A stretch of 61,812 bases of DNA from CBFFRJ01 sp965644225 (GCF_965644225.1 NZ_CBFFRJ010000012.1:1-61812); one strand, 5' to 3'. Positions 36,440-46,097 are shown, numbered from the stretch's first letter. Numbers and translations are program-made. Notes: a model not told the origin generated them from the sequence alone.

Positions 36440-37618
36440 ATGCAAAAACTGATCAACTCCGTGCAAAACTATGCCTGGGGAAGTAAAACTGCGTTAACGG
36501 AACTCTACGGCATTGCCAATCCTGACAATCTGCCCATGGCAGAATTGTGGATGGGAGCACACCCAAAGAGCAGTTCATCTGTACAGGATGCCGGGGGCAA
36601 TCCGCAATCGTTACGGCAGGTGATTGAGCGTGATTCCGAGGCACTGCTGGGCGCGGCGGTTGCCCGACGTTTCGGTGAGTTACCTTTTCTGTTTAAAGTG
36701 CTGTGCGCCGATCAACCGCTTTCTATCCAGGTGCATCCCAACAAGCAGGCTTCGGAAATCGGCTTTGCTAAAGAGAATGCCGCCGGTATTCCACTCAGCG
36801 CCGCCGAGCGAAATTACAAAGATCCGAATCATAAACCCGAGCTGGTTTTCGCCCTTACGCCTTTCCTGGCGATGAATGCCTTTCGTCCTTTCACTGAAAT
36901 TGCCTCGCTGCTTCAGCCGGTCGCCAGCGCCCATACGGCAATCGACCATTTTCTGAAGGCACCGGCGGCTGACACACTGAGCCAGCTGTTTGCCGGTCTG
37001 TTAAGTATGCAGGGGGAGGAAAAATCCCACGCGCTGAACGTGCTCAACGCCGCGCTTAACACTCAGCAGGGTGAGCCCTGGGAGACTATCCGCGCTATCT
37101 CGGCGTTCTACCCTGACGACAGCGGCCTGTTCTCCCCTCTGCTACTGAACGTGGTCAAACTTAATCCGGGTGAAGCGATGTTCCTGTTCGCTGAAACACC
37201 CCATGCCTATCTGCAAGGCGTGGCGCTGGAAGTGATGGCCAACTCGGATAACGTGCTGCGCGCGGGTCTGACACCTAAATACATTGATATCCCCGAACTG
37301 GTTGCCAACGTCAAATTCAGCGCCAAACCGGCCAGTGAATTGCTGACTCAACCGGTCAAAGAAGGGTCCACCCTTGAGTTTCCCATCCCTGTTGCAGATT
37401 TCGCCTTTTCCCTGCATGAGCTTGCCGCAACCCCCGTAGAGCTGGCGCAGCAAAGCGCAGCCATTGTGTTCTGCGTGGAAGGTGAAGCCGTGCTCAGTAA
37501 GGGAAATACGCAGCTGATACTGAAACCGGGCGAGTCCGCGTTTGTGGCGGCCAACGAATCGCCGGTGAGCGTGAGCGGCGCTGGCCGCATTGCGCGGGTC
37601 TACAATAAGCTGAACTAA
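36440..37618 (+). CDS. manA: Mannose-6-phosphate isomerase
   Basis: ManA interconverts mannose-6-phosphate and fructose-6-phosphate, linking mannose use with GDP-mannose synthesis. The 392-residue type I isomerase has zinc ligands in SIQVHPNK and YKDPNHKPEL, and the signature ETPHAYLQGVALEVMANSDN with catalytic residues. I chose ATG 36440 (MQKLINSVQNYAWG), as in E. coli; an upstream ATG adds eight unconserved residues. It is divergent from fumA. Confidence 0.97.
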   Translation: MQKLINSVQNYAWGSKTALTELYGIANPDNLPMAELWMGAHPKSSSSVQDAGGNPQSLRQVIERDSEALLGAAVARRFGELPFLFKVLCADQPLSIQVHPNKQASEIGFAKENAAGIPLSAAERNYKDPNHKPELVFALTPFLAMNAFRPFTEIASLLQPVASAHTAIDHFLKAPAADTLSQLFAGLLSMQGEEKSHALNVLNAALNTQQGEPWETIRAISAFYPDDSGLFSPLLLNVVKLNPGEAMFLFAETPHAYLQGVALEVMANSDNVLRAGLTPKYIDIPELVANVKFSAKPASELLTQPVKEGSTLEFPIPVADFAFSLHELAATPVELAQQSAAIVFCVEGEAVLSKGNTQLILKPGESAFVAANESPVSVSGAGRIARVYNKLN

Positions 37619-37672
37619 GTTACTGAACTTTTTAGCAAGGATTGCTAAGATTTATTCAGCCTTTTCATCAAT

Positions 37673-37704
37673 CCAGGCGGATTATCCCGCCTGGTTTTCT
37701 TTTT
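37673..37704 (+). terminator. manA terminator
   Basis: CCAGGCGG (37673-37680) and CCGCCTGG (37687-37694) form a perfect 8-bp stem with a 6-base loop, followed by TTTTCTTTTT, 54 bases after the manA stop. Confidence 0.9.
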
Positions 37705-37717
37705 AGGGATAAATGTT

Positions 37718-39274
37718 ATGAAAAAATCGCTGGTTGCTGCGGGCGTTATTGTTGCCCTGGGCGTGGTCTGGACCGGGGGTGCCTGGTATACAGGAAAACA
37801 ACTTGAAAGCCGTATGACACAAATGGTGGCGGCTGCAAATAGTCAGATAGCACGCGTTGCGCCACAAGCCAGCGTAGTCATCTCCTCGCAAAATTATCAG
37901 CGCGGCCTGTTCAGCAGCCAGCTTGAGCTGGTGATTAAACCTGCCGATGGCAGAGAGAATCCCTGGCTTAAAGCGGGGCAAAGTATTGTTCTGCATGAAG
38001 TGGTAGACCATGGTCCCTTCCCGCTGGCAGAGCTCAAATCATTCAGTTTGATCCCGTCAATGGCCTCTGTTCACTCAACGCTTGTGAACAATGAGGTCAC
38101 GAAGCCGCTGTTCGATATTGCCAAAGGTGAATCACCCTTTGTTGTCGATACCCGTATTGGCTACGCCGGCGACTCCCGTAGCGATATCTCTCTGCGCCCG
38201 CTCAACTCAGAAAAAGAGGGCAAGAAAGTGGCCTTTAGCGGTGGTGACTTCCGCCTGAGCACCGATAAAGACGGCAACACCATGACCTTCAGCGGCCAGG
38301 TACAGAGCACGCTGGTTGACGCGGTAAACGAATACAACCAGCGGGTACAGGTCTCCTTCAATAACCTGAAAACGGAAGGGAGCTCTGAACTTTCCAGCTT
38401 TAACGAGCGTCTTGGTAGCCAGAAGCTGACGCTGGACAAGCTGGCGATTGCCGTCGAAAACAAAGAGATGGCCGTGCTGGAAGGCATGGATCTGAATGCA
38501 AAATCTGAAGTTGCCGCCGACAAGAAAAATATCGACAGTCTGATTGATTATACGATTGGCAGCCTTAAAGTTCAGGGCCAGGATCTCGGCAGCGGCAAGC
38601 TGACACTGAAAGTGGGCCAGATTGATGGCCAGTCCTGGCACCAGTTCAGGCAGCAGTATACCGACCAGACTCAGGCGCTGATGGCGCAGCCAGAGGTGGT
38701 AAAAGACCCGGTGCTGTACCAGCAGAAAGCCGCAGAAGCGTTCATTAGTGCACTGCCTTTGCTGCTGAAAGGCGAACCTGTTGTTACCGTCGCGCCACTG
38801 AGCTGGAAAAACGCCAAAGGCGAGACGGCGTTTAACCTGTCACTGTTCCTGAAGGATCCGGCAACAAACACCGCGCCGGCGCAGACGCTTGCCGATGAAG
38901 TGGATCGTAATGTGAAATCACTGGACAGCAAACTCACCATCCCAATGGATATGGCGGTTGAGTTTATGACCCAGGTAGCAAAACTTGAGGATTATCAGCA
39001 GGCTGAAGCGGAAAAACTCGCCAGTCAGCAGGTAAAAGGCTTAGCGGCGATGGGACAGATGTTCCGCATCACTACCCTGGAAAACAACACTATCGGCGCC
39101 AGCCTTCAGTACGCGAATGGCCAGGTAACGCTCAATGGCGAAAAGATGTCGCTTGAAGAGTTTGTCGGTATGTTCGGCCTGCCAGCATTGGGGCAGATGG
39201 GCGCAGAAGAACCGGAAGAAGAAGCTCCGGCGGATCCAGCAGAGCCCGCCGTACCTGCGGTACCGCAACAGTAA
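37718..39274 (+). CDS. ydgA: YdgA, DUF945 envelope protein
   Basis: The 518-residue protein is the DUF945 member YdgA. A single N-terminal hydrophobic helix (about residues 5-23, AAGVIVALGVVWTGGAWY) anchors or exports the rest, which is predicted periplasmic. The C-terminus is a low-complexity Glu/Pro/Ala tail (EEPEEEAPADPAEPAVPAVP), longer than I recall in E. coli. YdgA has been linked to swarming but lacks a defined biochemical role. It is monocistronic, with a terminator on each side. Confidence 0.9.
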   Translation: MKKSLVAAGVIVALGVVWTGGAWYTGKQLESRMTQMVAAANSQIARVAPQASVVISSQNYQRGLFSSQLELVIKPADGRENPWLKAGQSIVLHEVVDHGPFPLAELKSFSLIPSMASVHSTLVNNEVTKPLFDIAKGESPFVVDTRIGYAGDSRSDISLRPLNSEKEGKKVAFSGGDFRLSTDKDGNTMTFSGQVQSTLVDAVNEYNQRVQVSFNNLKTEGSSELSSFNERLGSQKLTLDKLAIAVENKEMAVLEGMDLNAKSEVAADKKNIDSLIDYTIGSLKVQGQDLGSGKLTLKVGQIDGQSWHQFRQQYTDQTQALMAQPEVVKDPVLYQQKAAEAFISALPLLLKGEPVVTVAPLSWKNAKGETAFNLSLFLKDPATNTAPAQTLADEVDRNVKSLDSKLTIPMDMAVEFMTQVAKLEDYQQAEAEKLASQQVKGLAAMGQMFRITTLENNTIGASLQYANGQVTLNGEKMSLEEFVGMFGLPALGQMGAEEPEEEAPADPAEPAVPAVPQQ

Positions 39275-39280
39275 TGAATG

Positions 39281-39305
39281 GCCCCTCTGCGGAGGGGCTT
39301 TTTTA
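39281..39305 (+). terminator. ydgA terminator
   Basis: GCCCCTC (39281-39287) and GAGGGGC (39292-39298) pair around TGCG, followed by a T7 run. The T run overlaps the 3' end of the convergent malI. Confidence 0.9.
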
Positions 39306-40331
39306 TGGGCTAACCTCCAGCCCCGGCGTCAACATCACATGGTGCAATGCTCGCTCAGGCTCCTCAATACGTTGCAGAATACGCTCTGCAAGCAGATAGC
39401 CCATTTCTTTGCCCGAGAGGGTAGCCCAGGTGACCGGGATATCATATTGCCCTTGTTCCCATGCGTCGGCAAAAGCGGCCAGCGATACCTGCTGTTCGAA
39501 GTAGCGATCCATTCCACTTCCGGTCTGGCGTCCCGCCCGCATCAGACCGAACCATGCACCTACGGCAGTAGGACCGTTATGGCAGACAACCGCATCAATC
39601 GTTGGATTATGGCTAAGGAGTAGCTGTATCGCTTCTGCGGCCTGCTTCTGGCTGGCGTCACACTCTACAACCCAGTCGCTATGAAACGGCAGACCAAACT
39701 TTAGCAGTGTGGCGCAGTAACCGCCGACACGCTCGGCACGAATCAGCGACGAGCTTTCCCCCCCTAACCAGGCAATGCGCTGATGTCCCTTTTGAATAAG
39801 ATGCTCCGTCACCCGTTGTGCTGCCAGCATATTGTCGGGACGTACGGTATCCTGGTCATCAGGGTAATTGGCACGCGAAGCAAAAATCAGCGGCACTCCG
39901 ACTTCTTTTGCCCGTGCACGCAATGCCATACCCTGTTCATCCGGCGCACCGGCCACAATCACCCCATCAACGCCCTGTGTCAGCAAGGTGTTCAGGCGCG
40001 TCAGCATATGCTCACCCTCTCGCCCGCCGTGAAGCAAAAAAACCATACGCCCTTCGCTTTCCAGCGCTTCACTTAACCCGGAGGTCGCTTCCGCATAGAA
40101 GGTTTGCGCAAGATCGCAGACAATCAGTCCAATAACCCCCGTTTGCCCCCCGCGCAGCGCTGAAGCTTGCCGGTTACGCACAAATCCCAATTCTTCAATT
40201 GCGTCATGCACGCGCTGCCCGGTCTGGGCAGAAATGCGACCTTTACCGCTGAGCACCAGAGAAACCGTCGTGACGGAAACACCAGCCGCCAGCGCCACAT
40301 CATTAATTGTGATTTTTTTAACTATCGACAT
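39303..40331 (-). CDS. malI: LacI-family repressor MalI
   Basis: MalI represses malXY and itself. The 342-residue protein has the N-terminal LacI-type helix-turn-helix (TINDVALAAGVSVTTVSLVL, about 8-27) and hinge-helix (QASALRGGQ), followed by a periplasmic-binding-protein-like effector domain. Length equals E. coli MalI. It is divergent from malX, and two near-palindromic operators lie in the 155-bp gap. In E. coli K-12 the uid genes and hdhA separate ydgA from malI, but here they are absent. Confidence 0.94.
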   Translation of the reverse strand: MSIVKKITINDVALAAGVSVTTVSLVLSGKGRISAQTGQRVHDAIEELGFVRNRQASALRGGQTGVIGLIVCDLAQTFYAEATSGLSEALESEGRMVFLLHGGREGEHMLTRLNTLLTQGVDGVIVAGAPDEQGMALRARAKEVGVPLIFASRANYPDDQDTVRPDNMLAAQRVTEHLIQKGHQRIAWLGGESSSLIRAERVGGYCATLLKFGLPFHSDWVVECDASQKQAAEAIQLLLSHNPTIDAVVCHNGPTAVGAWFGLMRAGRQTGSGMDRYFEQQVSLAAFADAWEQGQYDIPVTWATLSGKEMGYLLAERILQRIEEPERALHHVMLTPGLEVSP

Positions 40332-40350
40332 AGCGGGATCGTTATTGCCA

Positions 40351-40366
40351 GATAAAACGATTTATC
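40351..40366. promoter_or_regulatory. MalI operator, malI side
   Basis: GATAAAACGATTTATC differs by one base from the palindrome GATAAAACGTTTTATC that MalI binds in E. coli. It lies 20 bp upstream of the malI start. Confidence 0.8.
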
Positions 40367-40403
40367 AATATCGTTATTTATAAACTAAAGTCAGCTCTGA
40401 ATA

Positions 40404-40419
40404 TGTGATTTATTTCGCA
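40404..40419. promoter_or_regulatory. CRP site in malI-malX region
   Basis: TGTGATTTATTTCGCA matches the CRP half-sites TGTGA-N6-TCGCA (consensus TCACA). It lies between the two MalI operators, so it can activate malX, malI, or both. Confidence 0.7.
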
Positions 40420-40428
40420 CTAAAATTA

Positions 40429-40444
40429 GGTAAAACGTTTTATC
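40429..40444. promoter_or_regulatory. MalI operator, malX side
   Basis: GGTAAAACGTTTTATC differs by one base from the MalI operator palindrome and lies 43 bp upstream of the malX start. Confidence 0.8.
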
Positions 40445-40486
40445 TTGTTGCCCATTACTACCTCAACATAAGAATCAGGAGCACGT

Positions 40487-42079
40487 ATGCCCGGTAGAAA
40501 AAGGCAAAGAATATCGCTTTGGGAGTTTTTCCAGCAATTAGGAAAAACGTTTATGCTGCCTGTTGCCCTGCTCTCTTTCTGCGGGATCATGCTGGGGATT
40601 GGTAGCTCGCTGAGCAGCCAGAGCGTTATCACACTGTTGCCCGTACTGGGTAATCCTATTTTGCAGGCGATTTTTATCTGGATGGGAAAAGTTGGCTCTT
40701 TTGCGTTCAGCTTCCTGCCGGTAATGTTTTGTATCGCAATCCCGCTGGGGCTGGCCCGTGAAAACAAAGGCGTTGCCGCCTTCGCCGGGTTCGTGGGCTA
40801 CGCGGTTATGAACCTGGCCGTCAATTTCTGGCTTACCGCCAAAGGAATCTTACCCACCACCGATGCGGCTATTCTGAAAGCCAACAATATCCAGAATGTA
40901 CTGGGGATCCAGTCTATTGATACCGGGATCCTTGGCGCAGTTATTGCCGGGATTATTATCTGGAACCTGCATGAGCGTTTTAATACCATTCGCCTGCCCG
41001 ATGCGCTGGCCTTCTTCGGTGGTACGCGCTTTGTGCCGATCATAACCAGCGTCGTTATGGGCCTGGTCGGGCTGCTCATCCCCCTGGTCTGGCCATACTT
41101 CGCCATGGGCATCACCGGTCTTGGCCAGATTATCAACGGTGCGGGTAATTTCGGCCCGATGATCTTTGGCACCGGCGAACGTCTGTTACTCCCCTTCGGC
41201 CTGCAACATATTCTGGTGGCGATTATTCGCTTTACGGAAGCAGGCGGGACGATGGATGTCTGCGGACATAGTGTGAGCGGTGCGTTAACCATTTTCCAGG
41301 CGCAGCTGAGTTGCCCGACGACCCAGGGTTTCTCCGAGAGTGCGACCCGCTTCCTGTCGCAGGGTAAAATGCCCGCATTCCTTGGTGGATTACCGGGTGC
41401 GGCACTGGCGATGTACCATTGTGCGAAACCGGAAAATCGCCACAAAATTAAAGGGTTGTTAATCTCCGGCATTATAGCCTGTATGGTCGGAGGCACCACT
41501 GAACCGCTTGAATTCCTGTTCCTGTTTGTCGCTCCGGCGCTGTACGCCATCCATGCAGTGCTTACCGGTCTGGGCTTTACCGTAATGGCCGTTCTGGGGG
41601 TGACCATCGGCAATACTGACGGCAACGTGATCGATTTTGTGGTGTTCGGTATTCTGCACGGGCTGGCGACCAAATGGTATCTGGTGCCAGTGGTAGCTGC
41701 CGTCTGGTTTGTTACTTACTACGCTATTTTCCGCTTCGCCATTCTGCGCTTCAACATTAAAACACCTGGACGTGAAACTGATATCGCAAACAATCCAGAA
41801 AAAGCAGTCAGCGGCGTAACGGGCAAGTCGGGCTATGACGTACCAGCGATCCTTGCCGCACTCGGCGGCAGTGAAAACATTATCACGCTCGATAACTGCA
41901 TCACACGTCTGCGTCTGTCGGTAAAAGAGATGTCGCAGGTTGACACCAATGCACTGAAGGCCAATCGCGCGATTGGGATTGTTCAGTTGAATCAGCACAA
42001 TTTGCAGGTCGTCATTGGCCCGCAGGTGCAGTCGGTAAAAGACGAAATGACCGAGTTGATGAACTCAGTACAGGCTTAA
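40487..42079 (+). CDS. malX: PTS enzyme IICB MalX
   Basis: MalX is a glucose-family PTS permease that can transport maltose and glucose; its natural substrate is unsettled. The 530-residue protein has a IIC membrane domain (about 1-430) with FGTGERLLLPFGLQHILVAI and GGTTEPLEFLF. The IIB domain (about 455-530) has the phospho-cysteine Cys471 in LDNCITRLRL. Both domains are intact and the length equals E. coli. MalI operators and a CRP site precede it, and malY follows after 48 bp. Confidence 0.95.
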   Translation: MPGRKRQRISLWEFFQQLGKTFMLPVALLSFCGIMLGIGSSLSSQSVITLLPVLGNPILQAIFIWMGKVGSFAFSFLPVMFCIAIPLGLARENKGVAAFAGFVGYAVMNLAVNFWLTAKGILPTTDAAILKANNIQNVLGIQSIDTGILGAVIAGIIIWNLHERFNTIRLPDALAFFGGTRFVPIITSVVMGLVGLLIPLVWPYFAMGITGLGQIINGAGNFGPMIFGTGERLLLPFGLQHILVAIIRFTEAGGTMDVCGHSVSGALTIFQAQLSCPTTQGFSESATRFLSQGKMPAFLGGLPGAALAMYHCAKPENRHKIKGLLISGIIACMVGGTTEPLEFLFLFVAPALYAIHAVLTGLGFTVMAVLGVTIGNTDGNVIDFVVFGILHGLATKWYLVPVVAAVWFVTYYAIFRFAILRFNIKTPGRETDIANNPEKAVSGVTGKSGYDVPAILAALGGSENIITLDNCITRLRLSVKEMSQVDTNALKANRAIGIVQLNQHNLQVVIGPQVQSVKDEMTELMNSVQA

Positions 42080-42127
42080 TATTACCGCCCTCACTTCGCT
42101 GGGGGCGATTGCCAGAAGGAAGGCCAG

Positions 42128-43300
42128 ATGTTTGATTTTTCACAGACGGTGGATCGCCACGGCACATGGTGTACCCAATGGGACTATGTTGCAGATCGGT
42201 TTGGTGACGCGGGGCTGCTCCCGTTCACCATTTCTGACATGGACTTCGCCACCGCCCCTTGCGTGCTCTCAGCCATCCAGCAGCGCCTGAGTCACGGCGT
42301 ACTCGGCTACAGTCGCTGGCAAAATGAAGAGTTTAGTGGCGCAATACATCACTGGTTCCGGGAGCGTTTTAATACTGAAACCGACAGCAATACGCTGGTT
42401 TACGGTCCATCTGTTATCTATATGATTGCTGAAATGATCCGCCAGTGGTCACAGCCCGGTGATGGCGTGGTGGTACATACCCCGATGTATGATGCGTTTT
42501 ATAAAACAATCGCTGAAAATCAGCGCCAGCTTGTTCCCGTTGCACTGGAACATCATGAAACAGGCTGGCAGTGCGATATGGTACGGCTGGAGTCTGCACT
42601 AGCACAGCCGCAGAACAAAATTTTACTCTTGTGCAGTCCCCATAATCCCACCGGTAAGGTCTGGACGCGCGATGAGCTCAACGAAATGTCCCTGCTCTGT
42701 GAACGCTATGGCGTAAAAGTGATCAGTGATGAAATACATATGGATATGGTGTGGAGTAAACATCAGCATATTCCGTGGAGCAATGTGGCCCGGGGCCCCT
42801 GGGCGCTGTTTACCTCCGCTTCCAAGAGTTTCAATATTCCGGCATTGACGGGAGCCTACGGGTTTATTGCCGATGATCCGTCGCGCTCAAGCTACCTTTC
42901 AGCTCTCAAAGGCAGAGACGGTCTATCCTCCCCTGCGGTACTCTCGCTGGTGGCACATATTGCCGCTTACCGTGATGGCGCGCCCTGGCTTGATGCTCTG
43001 CGCTGCTACCTCAGGGAAAACCTGCGCTTTGTCGCCGATGCGCTGAATAGCGCTTTCCCACAACTGGCCTGGCAGGTATCCGACGCCTCCTATCTGGCCT
43101 GGATTGATCTGACCCCACTGGACATTGATGATAACGCACTGCAACAAGAGCTTATCAACAACCAGAAGGTGGCCATCATGCCAGGGCTGACCTATGGCGC
43201 ACCTTACCAGCAATTTGTCCGTCTGAATGCCGGTTGCCCGCGGCAAAAACTCGAGCAGGGCGTGGCGCGTTTGCTGGCCGGGATCCGTGCCATTTGCTGA
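42128..43300 (+). CDS. malY: Cystathionine beta-lyase / MalT modulator MalY
   Basis: MalY is a PLP-dependent beta C-S lyase that also binds and inhibits MalT, lowering maltose regulon expression. The 390-residue protein shows class I/II aminotransferase features: CSPHNPTGKVWTRDEL, the ISDEIHMDM aspartate, and the PLP lysine Lys233 in TSASKSFNIPALTGAY. Length equals the E. coli protein. It is cotranscribed with malX. Confidence 0.96.
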   Translation: MFDFSQTVDRHGTWCTQWDYVADRFGDAGLLPFTISDMDFATAPCVLSAIQQRLSHGVLGYSRWQNEEFSGAIHHWFRERFNTETDSNTLVYGPSVIYMIAEMIRQWSQPGDGVVVHTPMYDAFYKTIAENQRQLVPVALEHHETGWQCDMVRLESALAQPQNKILLLCSPHNPTGKVWTRDELNEMSLLCERYGVKVISDEIHMDMVWSKHQHIPWSNVARGPWALFTSASKSFNIPALTGAYGFIADDPSRSSYLSALKGRDGLSSPAVLSLVAHIAAYRDGAPWLDALRCYLRENLRFVADALNSAFPQLAWQVSDASYLAWIDLTPLDIDDNALQQELINNQKVAIMPGLTYGAPYQQFVRLNAGCPRQKLEQGVARLLAGIRAIC

Positions 43301-43400
43301 CCCTGATTGCGTGAGGAATGATGTTTTTTGCGCAACATGGCTTTTTAGCTTCGTTTCTTTTTATAATGGACGGCACTTTAACTAAAATAAGAGTGCGACC

Positions 43401-44402
43401 ATGATTGATACTAACCTGCCTTTAACTGATATTCACCGCCACCTGGACGGCAACATTCGGGCACAAACCATCCTCGATCTTGGCCGTGAGTTTAATCTCA
43501 ATCTGCCTGCACAAACGCTGGAAAGCCTTATCCCCCATGTACAAGTCACCCAAAACGAGCCGGACCTGGTAAGCTTCCTGGCAAAACTGGACTGGGGAGT
43601 GAAAGTGCTGGCTTCTCTTGATGCCTGCCGTCAGGTAGCCTTCGAGAATATGGAAGATGCAGCGCGAAACGGTCTGCATTATGTCGAACTGCGCTTTTCA
43701 CCTGGCTATATGGCAATGACCCATCATCTCCCCGTTGCCGGTGTGGTGGAGGCGGTGATTGCCGGCGTGCGCGAAGGAAGTAAAGCCTTTGGCGTTGAAG
43801 CGCGACTGATTGGTATTTTAAGCCGTACCTTTGGCGAAGCCGCCTGTCTGCAGGAGCTTGAGGCCCTGCTCGCCCATCGTGATGGAATTACGGCGCTTGA
43901 TCTTGCCGGTGATGAGCTGGGTTTCCCGGGCGCCCTTTTCCTGCCTCACTTCAATCGCGCCCGCGACGCGGGATGGCATATTACCGTACATGCGGGTGAA
44001 GCCGCTGGCCCTGAAAGTATCTGGCAGGCTATTCGCGAGCTGGGCGCCGAGCGTATTGGTCATGGGGTAAAAGCTATTGAGGATCCGGCGCTGGTGGCGT
44101 TTCTCGCTGAGCAGCGTATTGGTATCGAGTCCTGCTTAACCTCGAATATTCAAACCAGCACCGTCCCTTCGCTGGCGTGCCATCCGCTGAAAACCTTCTT
44201 GCAACAGGGCGTGCTGGCGTCGATTAACACCGATGACCCTGCGGTCCAGGGCGTGGAGATCGGCCATGAATATAACGTTGCAGCGCCTGCTGCGGGCTTA
44301 AGCCGCGAACAGATCCGCCAGGCGCAGATTAACGGTCTGGAAATGGCCTTCCTCAGCGCGGCAGAAAAACAGGCGCTGAAAGATAAAGTGCTTCGGGGCT
44401 AA
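43401..44402 (+). CDS. add: Adenosine deaminase
   Basis: Add hydrolyses adenosine and deoxyadenosine to (deoxy)inosine in purine salvage. The 333-residue enzyme has the zinc-binding DIHRHLDGNIR near the N-terminus, VHAGEAAGPESIW with the catalytic Glu, ERIGHG, and the metal-binding Asp in SINTDDPAV. It lies 100 bp downstream of malY, probably with its own promoter, and converges on ydgJ. Confidence 0.97.
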   Translation: MIDTNLPLTDIHRHLDGNIRAQTILDLGREFNLNLPAQTLESLIPHVQVTQNEPDLVSFLAKLDWGVKVLASLDACRQVAFENMEDAARNGLHYVELRFSPGYMAMTHHLPVAGVVEAVIAGVREGSKAFGVEARLIGILSRTFGEAACLQELEALLAHRDGITALDLAGDELGFPGALFLPHFNRARDAGWHITVHAGEAAGPESIWQAIRELGAERIGHGVKAIEDPALVAFLAEQRIGIESCLTSNIQTSTVPSLACHPLKTFLQQGVLASINTDDPAVQGVEIGHEYNVAAPAAGLSREQIRQAQINGLEMAFLSAAEKQALKDKVLRG

Positions 44403-44422
44403 ACACTCGATGCAGAAGTTAC

Positions 44423-44440
44423 GCCGCTCTGTAGAGCGGC
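44423..44440. terminator. stem-loop between add and ydgJ
   Basis: GCCGCTCT and AGAGCGGC form a perfect 8-bp stem around a 2-base loop in the 45-bp gap between convergent add and ydgJ. Neither side has a clear T tract, so termination may be weak or the structure may mainly protect 3' ends. Confidence 0.5.
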
Positions 44441-44447
44441 AGTATCA

Positions 44448-45488
44448 TCAGGTCAGACTGAGTGTCGCTCGATGCTTTGCGGACTCGATCCCAAGTTCGA
44501 TCAATTCCATTATCTGAATCGCCTGGCTTGCCGGAACCGGATTTTCACCGAGGCCAGTCAAGGCATCACGGATACCGGCGTAATAGGCCGGATAATTTCC
44601 CGGAACGGTCAGCCAGGTCTCTTCCACCCGCTCTTCCCCTTCAACACGTGTCAGTACCCCATCACGCATATCGTAGCCCCAGTCTTCCTGCGGCAGACGA
44701 GCACCACTTTTAAGCCGCTCTTCCTGTGGGTCGAGGCCGAATTTAACAAAACTGCCCCGGGTGCCATGCACGATATAGCGTGCGGACTCCGCAGCCGCCA
44801 GTAAAGTACCGTGCAGAATAACCCGTCGCTGTGGATAAGTGAGCACCGCGTGGAAATAATCCGTTGCCTGGGCTCCTGGCCGTAACTGAGCCAGATCGAC
44901 ATTCAGGGCGACAGGTAAGCCGAAAAGATTCACCACCTGATCCAGCAGATGCGGACCAAGATCGTACCAGATACCACTCCCCGGCCCCGCCAGTTCACGC
45001 CAGCGGTTGCGGATTTCCGGGCGATAGCGGTCAAAATGCGACTCCAGGTATGTCACCTCACCCAGCGAGCCATCGGCAAGCAGCCCTTTCAGGGTCAGAA
45101 AGTCGCTGTCCCAGCGACGGTTATGGAAAACCGATAACACACGTCCGGCGCTTTTTGCCAGCGCGTCCAGCTCTCTTGCCTGCGACAGCGTGACGGTGAA
45201 GGGTTTATCCACCACCACATGTTTACCCGCCTCCAGCGCGGCTTTCGCCAGTGGGAAATGGGTATCGTTGGGCGTCGGGATGACAATCAGGTCAATTTTG
45301 GGGTCGTCAAACAGGTGCTTTGGTTGCGCAACAACCGGCACTGCAGGCCAGTCCGCTTTTACTTTGGCGGCATCGCTACTGGATATTGCAGCCAGCTCCA
45401 TACCTGGCGTACCCGCAATCAGCGGTGCATGGAAGGTTTTACTGGCATAACCATAGCCTATTAATCCAACACGGATATTTTCACTCAT
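44448..45488 (-). CDS. ydgJ: Gfo/Idh/MocA-family oxidoreductase YdgJ
   Basis: The 346-residue protein is the E. coli YdgJ homologue. It has an N-terminal NAD(P) Rossmann fold (GLIGYGYASKTFHAPLI) and the family signature DKPFTVTLSQARELD with the catalytic Lys in VVDKPFT. A C-terminal beta-sheet substrate domain begins at about residue 125. Substrate is unknown. Convergent with add. Confidence 0.92.
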   Translation of the reverse strand: MSENIRVGLIGYGYASKTFHAPLIAGTPGMELAAISSSDAAKVKADWPAVPVVAQPKHLFDDPKIDLIVIPTPNDTHFPLAKAALEAGKHVVVDKPFTVTLSQARELDALAKSAGRVLSVFHNRRWDSDFLTLKGLLADGSLGEVTYLESHFDRYRPEIRNRWRELAGPGSGIWYDLGPHLLDQVVNLFGLPVALNVDLAQLRPGAQATDYFHAVLTYPQRRVILHGTLLAAAESARYIVHGTRGSFVKFGLDPQEERLKSGARLPQEDWGYDMRDGVLTRVEGEERVEETWLTVPGNYPAYYAGIRDALTGLGENPVPASQAIQIMELIELGIESAKHRATLSLT

Positions 45489-45714
45489 ACTCGCGGCCTC
45501 ATTTCACTGGAACAGCTATTTCACACTATCTCTCACTCGCTCACAACAATGAGTTAGTCAGTAACAATAGCCGGAGAACCAGGAATATTCGCAGTAATTC
45601 ATCTCAGTTAGCGGTATTTGCTGAAAAATACAGACAGTATCTTGTCGTTATCTTCTCTCATCGGTAACATCCGTTAACTGAGTTCAGGGAGTTTTAGCAG
45701 GGAGTAGTAAACAG

Positions 45715-45852
45715 ATGGTCTCAATCTTCAATCGTATCATTGAATTAATGGGGTGGGTTGTGCTGGGCGTTTCGACCGTTCTTTTAGTCTTCGCCAGTCA
45801 TATCGATAATTACCAACCGCCTGAGCAGAGTATCGTCACGCAGAAGAAATAA
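45715..45852 (+). CDS. blr: Blr, divisome-associated small membrane protein
   Basis: This 45-codon gene encodes one membrane helix (about residues 8-31, IIELMGWVVLGVSTVLLVFA) followed by SHIDNYQPPEQS, which matches E. coli Blr exactly in that stretch. Blr is a 41-residue cell-division protein linked to intrinsic beta-lactam tolerance. The first four residues here (Met-Val-Ser-Ile) extend beyond the E. coli start, where no start codon exists. GGGAG lies 10 bases upstream. The gene is too short to be found by ordinary length cut-offs. Confidence 0.85.
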   Translation: MVSIFNRIIELMGWVVLGVSTVLLVFASHIDNYQPPEQSIVTQKK

Positions 45853-46097
45853 AGGGCAAAGAGAACGCGCACATCCTTAATTATGGCAATCAGTTGTGTA
45901 TTGCCAGGTGTTGCGAAGAGCGCTAATCTTCATCACCAGACAGCGTTCTGGTGTCTGTTGTAACCTTTTAAAGAAAATTCTTAATTAATGCTGGCTGGGC
46001 ATTCTGGGACAATTACACGTTGTCCGGCCAGTTTATTATTCAAACGAATTACCCGCGAATGTTTTATTGTCTTTCTATTATATGGATAACGCTTAAC

